From NCBI GenBank assembly GCA_025738555.1, contig JAOVFP010000001.1, positions 2,294,001 through 2,358,000 of the forward strand: 64,000 nt of DNA, given 5' to 3'. Source of the stretch: Cyathus striatus. Taxonomy: Eukaryota > Basidiomycota > Agaricomycetes > Agaricales > Nidulariaceae. The number at the start of each line of letters is the position of its first letter. The stretch's first letter is position 1. Made by a program: the position numbers and the translations under genes. Shown here piece after piece: positions 56,830 through 64,000 of this stretch. The notes under the pieces were generated by a model that worked only from the letters and a program-made list of their open reading frames with translations, searched no databases and had not been told where the DNA came from.

Positions 56830-57750
56830 ACCGCTCTGAGTGATCAAGGGAGAAGTGCAACTTCGAACGTCGTGATATATCTATTATCAATTGTCGTGGG
56901 GTTATATAGTATCGGGTATCAGAGTTATTTTTAGGGAAGCCACGGAGATGATTTGAAATGAGGTGTAAGTATATGTGGGTACTGAGCGCTTACGTAGCTG
57001 TACTGGGCGTCGTAGTACCGATATAATTAACTTAGATATAGCATTGCATAGCGTCGTAGCGAAGTTAAACAACCACTGCACGTAAATACGCTATGCACAT
57101 AAGATTGTAATTAAACCCTGAATAACAGCTTGAATAACGAGCCTGACGCCTTACATAATTATTTGACATATTGCCAGAGAAGTCTGAAACATTGGAATTC
57201 AGCTTATCCCCTTCTCACACACATTAAATATGTCTTCAAAAGCTCTGAGACCCACTACCGGATCTTCCCCGGAGCTGTACCTGGCGTTGATAATGATGAT
57301 GTCACCTTATAGAATTCCACATGTAAAACTGATGACCGTTGAACGCTTGACGGTGGGTATAGCCAGATCCTTGAGCGTGATGCCTGCCACTGTCGCGGAT
57401 GGGATGTGACTTGGTACGGGCCGTTATCTATGAGCTGTAGTAGCTGTGCGAAGAAGTGAATGATAATGCAACTTATCGAACAAGAATATACTACTTTCTC
57501 GTGCACAACACCCAGCCATCTTCCTCCGTCTCCAAATAAGTGGCATCCGCCAGGATCTGCCACGTCATCATCCTTCCGGAAGTACAAGTTAACCACTGCT
57601 CCATCCTTCAAGCCAACAGAAGCTTTGGCACTGCATATTAGATAATAAGACGCTCGTATTGGCAATCCAATTGGAACCGGCAGCAATGCAGCCAACTGGG
57701 ACTCTCCCATTGAAAACGACGATTACCGAGTTGGCCATAAAGGCATTGCT
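56830..57750. other. Intergenic, no supported gene
   Basis: Two overlapping opposite-strand frames cover 57255-57710. The minus one has a natural-looking stretch (ASVGLKDGAVVNLYFRKDDD) but no known family, and both are plausible by chance. Confidence 0.35.
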
Positions 57751-57754
57751 TTGC

Positions 57755-57950
57755 GAAAGTCCGATAAGATAACATAAAGCTGCATTTGCCATCAAAGTCA
57801 CTACATCGCTCATTTTACATGGTTTGGAATTAGATCGAACTATCTCCTTCTCTCTCCTCCACCCTACGCCTCTCACTTACAGCTCGGAACTTCAAAAAGG
57901 TAATGATTGCGACAAATAGTTATTTGAGCTTCCTGCCCACATGTTACTTT
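57755..57950 (+). repeat. Family A leader fragment
   Basis: CCGATAAGATAACATAAAGC is followed by the conserved leader (ATTTGCCATCAAAGTCAC; TTTACATGGTTTGGAATTAG) and a start-like MIATNSYLSFLP, matching MLNATNSYLSHIF of the inverted copy at 14304. Only the 5' part is present. Confidence 0.5.
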
Positions 57951-58652
57951 AATTGGTAGTGCTCATTTTTGTGAAAGGCACCTACTAGCATGCTAAATTT
58001 TAAAGGCTACAGTAGATCTCACAGCTCTTTGCTTTCTGTAGATTTTTTTTTTCCAATCGTTTATTTAATGTCGGTGATAGGGTACCTACCATATGTCGCG
58101 ACAATGTAGCGTCTACTTGTGTTCTGTAGAATTAGCACATAATCTTACACCACGCGTTCACCAGCAATTTCCTCTCTACGTATGAGAAGTGTTTAGCTTA
58201 CAATGTTGATGTGCTATTATTGATCAGCTACATTATCTCCACCTACCTTCGCCTTATTGCACTACAATGTCTGACTTACTGTGGCGAGTTCTGCCATTGT
58301 ACTTGTCTTACCCACGATAAATTTCACTGCCAATGCAAGTTATTACACGGGCCCACATTGGTCCACATTAACTACAGTGTGAACAACAAAAGTGATCTGC
58401 ATTTCAGCTCATATGGAATGAGAAAACGATCATTGTTTCTACCACAAGGAAGGTAACTACAAACAACAATTATAGACAAGGTATCAAGAACAAACCTCAA
58501 AGACCTTTTTGTATTTACAATTCATACACAGAATGTCTTGAAGTATATAATGTATGGTACTTCCGATACAAACTGACAGAATTCACCCTAATACATTCCT
58601 CTCTCCAACAAACATCCTAAACACTTCATACTCATCACTTCTCTTCGATACA

Positions 58653-59528
58653 ATGACATCAGAAATAGTCCCTGCATCGATCGATTCGATTGCAACCACT
58701 GATACCTCGCCCTACAGCGAAGAAGAATGTGCTTCCGCTGTAGCAGAAGTCTGGAAATTACTTGAGGAGACCGATAGGTGCATCAAGGAAGCGATGCGTA
58801 TATTACAGGAAGCTGAACATACATACACCAATTGCGATGGGACAAATTATGTCGTCATTGCAGAGATGGAAGAAGAAATGCAACATATAATGAAGAAGTT
58901 GGCTCAAACTGCAGTAAGTCGTCAACTTCAATCTCACTAATTGTTTGGACAATGTATGACAATTAATGGTGTATTTTTAGGAAAAGAAACGTGAAGAAAA
59001 ACAACTCAGAGAAAATACCACTGATGGTGAAGTCTCTGAAAAGAGTATTGATGACAGTATGTCTCTTTTTGAAATTCAAAGCCGTAGCAGCTTAGACGAG
59101 TTGTATTCTGTTAGATGATTCAGATGAATTTCCTGATATATTCAAACTTGACGGAGCTTCATCTATAAGGCTTTCCGATTGGGGCTTTGAGAAACTAATG
59201 GACAGCGAGATGAAACAAATTAGAGAGAGACTTAACACTGACTTGGATGACAAAGTTACTGAAAAAGAAATTAGTGACAGTATGTGTATTTTTGAAATAA
59301 TAAGCCCTCGCAACTAACTCCCATGTTCTATTAGACGGTTTGGAAGAATTATTTAAAATATTTGGAATATTTTTTCTTGGCAACATTGTATATGCAAGGC
59401 TGACTGTCGAGAAATGTCAGGTATTAATGGCTTTGCTGGAAGATGAACAAGAAAATCGCAATAATGACTCCGATGTCACGAAAGTCCAATTTATCTTGGA
59501 AGGCATTAAGCCTTTAACATCAGAGTAA
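58653..59528 (+). CDS. Four-exon gene, acidic coiled-coil-like protein of unknown function
   Basis: Exons 58653-58913, 58981-59056, 59115-59279 and 59335-59528 join in frame to 231 residues. Introns are 67, 58 and 55 nt with GTAAGT/GTATGT donors and TTAG acceptors. I chose ATG 58653 (A at -3, CT-rich leader) over an in-frame ATG 99 bp upstream. The protein is acidic and helical with heptad-like stretches (EEECASAVAEVWKLLEETDR; MEEEMQHIMKKLAQ). It has no signal peptide; a short hydrophobic segment lies near residue 175 (IFGIFFLGNIVYA). Exons 2 and 3 end alike (EKSIDD and EKEISD) and introns 2 and 3 are similar, suggesting internal duplication. No family recognised. Confidence 0.7.
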
Positions 59529-59950
59529 TGCAACATAAGGTAATTATAAGATACTACTGAAGATATTACAACACGTACACAAGGCACTGTAAGGTATGGG
59601 AGGTCCCATAAGATCACTTTAAGATTAAGGCACCGTTGCAAAGCAGTGGCAATATTACTTTAGCCTTGTATTCTATTGCAATATGCCTATGGTATAAATA
59701 TTACATGAGTGCATTTATTGACTCTCAGGCAGCCCTTAAATATATTGGTGGCTTCAGTTTACTAGGCTTTCATACCATTATCCAGGAAATAAATAAGTTT
59801 TAGAAGGTTGAAAAATAATTCCATTACTACGATGGTTATCGTTTATAAGGTTTGTGACATGGATAAACATCGCGAACTGTTGAACCCTATTTATAAGTAG
59901 AACTAGACAGAACTGTGGATAAGTTTAGTTCGACTGGACACAGCTCGGAA
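59529..59950. other. 3' flank, no gene
   Basis: AT-rich downstream region of the four-exon gene; nothing recognised. Confidence 0.4.
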
Positions 59951-59957
59951 CTTAGAG

Positions 59958-60508
59958 TAGTGTTGTTCCGGACCGAAGTGAAGTGAAGTGAAGTAGCATT
60001 TTTGAAATAGTTCGCAGCAGATCGTAAATACGAATTAGTACGAACGGAGTGGTGATCTAGTTCACGAATTCGGTTTTAAGTCGGTATTATAGTTAAGCAC
60101 AACCTGAAAGCAACTCGAAGCCTCTAGCCCACTCGAACAGTGTCCAACTTAGCTCCGTGTTTCAAAGGATTTAAAATGTATTATCTTCGTGTATCGCCGT
60201 GAAATTTGCTCGAAAATATCGTATAATGTATTTTTTTTTTTTAATTGGAGTCATTTTGCACGATAAAAGTATCAGAATAGCTTAGGAATTGGTGAAGAAG
60301 AAAGTAGTCGCGTTGCATCAACATAACTCGCGCATCGCGATGCTCCCATCATTTTACCACGTGATCAGTCCAGAGCCATTGACCAGATCGCTCGAATTCA
60401 CGAACTCAATTCGCTTCTAGTTCACTCCGTAGGCCACATACGATCTGTCAGCGAAACCGGACTGAAGTGATTTCAATTCGCGGTAGTTCACTCCGCGGAA
60501 CAACACTA
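59958..60508. mobile_element. hAT-like MITE, 8-bp duplication ACTTAGAG
   Basis: TAGTGTTGTTCCG at the left and CGGAACAACACTA at the right are inverted. Subterminal GAAGTGAAGTGAAG and TAGTTCACTCCG strings recur at both ends. ACTTAGAG is duplicated exactly at 59950-59957 and 60509-60516. 551 bp, no coding region. Confidence 0.9.
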
Positions 60509-60569
60509 ACTTAGAGCCAAGGTAATCCAAGATCCGGCTGAGCGCTGACTAAAGCAGCTGTCTAAGGTG

Positions 60570-60577
60570 TATAAAAG
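60570..60577 (+). promoter_or_regulatory. TATA box without an assigned gene
   Basis: TATAAAAG, followed about 80 bp later by an exon-like stretch ending TTTTTAG/GTAAGTAAC. The gene it serves is unclear; the coding-like stretch at 61074-61211 is the nearest candidate. Confidence 0.35.
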
Positions 60578-61073
60578 GGCGACGCTGGTAAGAGCTCCAT
60601 TCTCATTAAGGCTTCAAGAGCTGGCTTAAGATTTTTAGGTAAGTAACATAACTTAAAGGTAAGTGTTCAGTTAATTTGGTAAGTACCGTTAGTTCTCGGT
60701 GTCATTGTACTAACATACGTTAAGTACTTATTATACCTCCCACTACATAGATAGTAGTTCTGGTTGCAATGCATGTATATTAGATGAAAACGTCGTATGT
60801 TCACGTTAATTCTCAGCGATAAATTACACATATATCATCAAATTTATTTGCTTTTTGGAACAATATTACACTGGATTATAAGCCATTGTATGATGTGGAT
60901 TTCGCTGTAAGATTCAGTAGTAAGCTTTACAAGTCATCGCATTTGTTACAGGGCATCATAGGACACTCAGCAAGTCTTTCAATGATATCTAAGATTTCGT
61001 CCTCTTGGGGGGCACCAAATGCCTTAAGGCATTAAAGTGCACTGTAATGCGTTGTGTGGCAAACTAAGTTTTC

Positions 61074-61211
61074 GTGACAGAGCCCGAGACAGCAGTACTG
61101 GCCTCAGAAGTAGAGAAGGAATCAGAGACGGGTGCAGCTGGTGAAGCAAAAGATGAAAGTTTATTCATTTCTGCTGATGTGGAAAAGGAGAGACCTGAGT
61201 CTACGCCTTAG
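61074..61211 (+). other. Possible terminal exon of an acidic protein
   Basis: Open frame TEPETAVLASEVEKESETG, then DESLFISADVEKERPESTP and TAG at 61209-61211, preceded by an acceptor-like GTGACAG. The biased, repeat-like acidic composition is more protein-like than random. No upstream exon with a start was found. Confidence 0.2.
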
Positions 61212-61349
61212 GTTGAGTGCCATGTAATATATAAATTGTGGAGCAAGCAGTCTGCTGCGAAACTTGTGTTTTATTTTACCGTACCCCTGTCGTTAAAGGT
61301 TCTCATGTACACTCAGTCAATACATATTTCTATAACCTCCTCTCATCTC

Positions 61350-61580
61350 TGTACATACGCCAATCCTATGGACTATGCAATAATGGTTTCTTCTAGACAG
61401 ACTGGCCGATATTGGAGACCAAAAACGTTAAATGAACTTCTCAGTCCTTATCTGAACTACAATTGTGTAGATAAGGTCGGATGGTATAAGGGGTACCCCT
61501 TACTATTTTCAGACACATCAGCATACGACTACAAAGCTAGGTATATTGTTGTACAATGTCGCCAACGTGGACTGCGATAA
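61350..61580 (+). pseudogene. F-box gene 3' fragment (second copy)
   Basis: NPMDYAIMVSSRQTGRYWRP and the end YKARYIVVQCRQRGLR match 10670-10730 and 11048-11099 of the F-box pseudogene, with the intervening part shortened. No F-box or start is present. The similarity continues into the next block, so the fragment was carried by a segmental duplication. Confidence 0.7.
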
Positions 61581-64000
61581 CGGCGCAGGAATGTGCAGGT
61601 GAGAAGTCCACGCCGGAATACACTAAGAGAATGGAATGCGAGCTAGCGTCAAGAGCAGCCCAAAGGCGTAGAGACCTAGGAACCGCTGGGGAGATGGAAA
61701 GTACGCGATGTGATGGGAGGTAGGCATGTATGATAGTAACTAGCGAGCGTTAGAGGTGACCTGCATGATAACGTGTGTGAGAACGAGACCTGCAAGCTAT
61801 CGAAAAGGACATACCCATCCTCTTCGCCTATTCGACCTCTATGTTCATTCTCCCGCATACGTTGCCTAAAGAGCCGGAGTTATGGAAGTCCCATCCGTTC
61901 CTGACCAAGCATCCGCTAAGAGAACGTAGGATGAAGGCAAAGGGCGGAGGAGTAGGCAACATAGGCCCTCGTCCTTCCAGAACGACAGAAACGATAGACC
62001 GGGGCACAAAAAAGAACGGGGTGCTGGCAAGCCAGATTGGTAAGTGAACATAAACACAGTGGAACTACGAGTGCTGGGTTAGCTGGGGCCCCCACGCTCC
62101 ACTGTGCAAGAATTCAATCTGAATGTGGCATAAAGCGTAGTATCGTTTCGCCTATCAGATCGACACATACACCCGACATCAGTATAGACCAGGAACAGAG
62201 AAGGAAGAACAAACCTCCTTAGCTCAGTGCACTAGCTGTCTCCCCTCTCCCCTCTCTCTAGTAGGCCCCCACAAGCCGATGTCTCCATATAGTCGGCAGT
62301 AGATGCCACACTCGTGCGAGAAGATTGTGGAATACCATAAGGTTCAACTGATTGTGTAAGTAGCGATAGTTGAACGAAACGTTGAGTGCTGAGGTTCGGG
62401 ATACAGGTGGAAGCCGGGAGAACATAAGAGGTTCCAAGGGCGCAACGTCAAGCACGAGCGCAATATGAATGCATAACCGAGTATCGAAGGTTCCAGAAGC
62501 ACAGCTCAACGGTACGTTCCTACTTGGAATGTCGTTGTCGCAGTACCGCCTACTGAAGTAGCTCGTCCGACGATGTTGAATCCTCCACGCAAGGACGGCC
62601 TAGCCTGGCTACTACCTCCTTCCTTGACACTACTGTGCACCTTCCACACTCCATCCATCTCTCCTACAATGTCTCACTACCAAGAACGATAATCTTGACC
62701 GGCCTGATCACTGCCTCCCTCCCTCATACCAGTGTCACGGCACACCATCCACACTCTAAGAGCTATATCTCCCACCTCCCACGATATCCCGCTGCAAAGA
62801 ACCACAATCTTGACCCTAAGCCCTGTTTTCGTCGCTTATTGTAGTTAGATCGAGCGCAGGAAGGTTGTGGAAATGTGGAGACGCTAGATGTGCCACGTCA
62901 TCAAGCAGAGTTTGCGTAGAAGGCGCGGGTGGGGGTGTAGGACATGAAGGATTTAGCCTAAGCCTCGTAGTGGGAAAGAGAACTATAGGCACGGGGATAG
63001 GCTTCGGGTATGGTGAAAGTGGACATCTTGAGGTCAGAATAGAAACATGAGCGGTGGTGGAGAGGAGCCAGTCAGGGATGTCCTACAAAGAACAGCTTGG
63101 AAGGTTAGATGGTAGTGATGCCCTATGATGCGCTCCACACGAGAGGAATCGCGAGCAACTGTGAGAAGGAATGAGAAGAAGATAAAGAAAGTTGTTTTAT
63201 GGCACATACGGTTCGGGCACAACGGCAGCCGGCTTTCCCCAACTCTCCCCAAAATGTGACAACCGCATGAATCCCGCTCCCGCTGCCTCCTTTCTCTGCG
63301 AAATCCTTCTCTCCTTCTGACTTGACGCCAGCAGTAGCGGTGCTTCCAGGTCGTCTAAATAGGAATACTCATCCATTCCTTGAGCTCAGCGAGGTCGCAG
63401 GCTGAGGGACAACATGGTCGAAGGGGAGCATCCAGGTGGCGGGGGATCAGCGTACGATTTCATCTGTTCGTTACGATGATGGGGCGTGTACTAGTGAACA
63501 GTTGACGAAAGAAGAACACACGACCGCTGAGAAAGTCCGTGCGTGGATAGATAACGGACCTTCGGTGGGGAGAGGTCGTGTCTAGCTCTACAGGAACGAA
63601 TCAAACGAGACGCATTTGCATACTCCTAGTGCAGCACCCGAGGACTGAGTGAGGAGAATTCCACCTACGTCGAGCATTAGTGGAAGCTACGTGAATGAGA
63701 ATAACAAATCACGAACCTGGTACAGAACTACACTTAGATCCATTCTACCATTACTCAACAGTGGAAACCAGAGGTGGTGGACAATTGCAACGAAGAGCAG
63801 GAACTTCGGACCTGGAAGAAGCGGTGATGTCGTGTCACTGAGGGGGCTGAGACCTGACAACGTGTATAACTACCAGCCGAGTCCGGGGGCGGAAAGATAT
63901 GTCTCAAGTACCTATTTGTTGCGTTCAGCATGGTCTGTCGGAGGTCTGAGATGCGAGTGCGAGGTGTAGGGTGGAGGAGATCCGTGAAGGAGGAGATTTG
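61581..64000 (-). repeat. Segmental duplicate of 11100-14350 (family A, inverted; runs off window)
   Basis: Collinear with 11100-14350 from GATAACGGCGCAGGAA onward, with one deletion relative to 11560-12330. It includes the GGAAGCATCCAGGT...GGGGATCAGCG-type segment (63420-63460) and the MLNATNRYLRHIF start on the minus strand near 63930. The 5' leader lies beyond the window end. Frames are short and broken. Confidence 0.65.

Noticed and set aside
57255..57710. A 151-codon minus-strand frame
   Set aside because: The natural-looking stretch is short and the opposite strand is also open. No family recognised; left as intergenic.
1..64000. CRISPR arrays, operons, ribosome binding sites, rRNA
   Set aside because: Spliced genes and TATA promoters show eukaryotic nuclear DNA. 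The direct repeats present are TPR codons, microsatellites and transposon sequence; no rRNA or confidently foldable tRNA was seen.

Overview
The window looks like nuclear DNA from a filamentous fungus, most likely a basidiomycete of the Agaricomycetes. Most GT-AG introns are short (37-94 nt). Several genes have a TATA box 55-100 bp upstream of the start. The gene families present (F-box proteins with an N-terminal coiled coil, NB-ARC/TPR STAND proteins, nitronate monooxygenase, short-chain dehydrogenases) and the transposon remnants (KDZ-like transposase, copia-type Gag, hAT-like and CACTA-like MITEs) fit that group. Species is not determinable from the sequence.

Layout. 1-1.4 kb: 5' part of an NB-ARC gene on the minus strand, running off the window edge. 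1.9-9 kb: decayed repeats of a multi-copy unit (called family A here), with a fragment of a valyl-tRNA synthetase gene embedded at about 7.02-7.42 kb. 9.3-11.1 kb: a broken F-box gene. 11.1-14.4 kb: family A in inverse orientation. 14.8-16.5 kb: an element with inverted ends and subterminal repeats that encloses a possible five-exon gene. 17.8-21.9 kb: a second NB-ARC gene, with 18 near-identical 126-bp TPR units, a frame break and an in-frame TGA. 22-35.8 kb: an AT-rich, CpG-poor transposon island holding a KDZ remnant, a CACTA-like MITE with a solo LTR inside it, a 4.7-kb cluster of a 'GAGCCAAATTGAGCCAAAT'-type motif, a 1-kb near-palindrome and a Gag-only copia-type element. 35.8-37.2 kb: two adjacent hAT-like MITEs with 8-bp target duplications. 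38-39 kb and 46.2-47.3 kb: two paralogous SDR genes with identical exon architecture; a complete five-exon nitronate monooxygenase gene sits between them and converges on the second SDR. 42.1-43.9, 49.3-52.9 and 53.1-54.7 kb: more family A copies. 48.1-49.2 kb: a TIR element whose empty site is visible at about 3.57 kb. 55.0-56.8 kb: an intact two-exon F-box gene. 58.65-59.53 kb: a four-exon gene of unknown function with an apparent internal exon duplication. 60-60.5 kb: a third hAT-like MITE. 61.35-64 kb: a second copy of the 10.7-14.4 kb segment.

Functionally the intact genes are oxidative or detoxification enzymes (NMO, two SDRs), one F-box adaptor, one small unknown protein and NB-ARC STAND proteins of the kind linked to fungal non-self recognition. 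They are islands in a repeat-rich, repeatedly duplicated background. All exon models come from reading splice sites and frames by eye; family names are from recognised motifs, not database searches.
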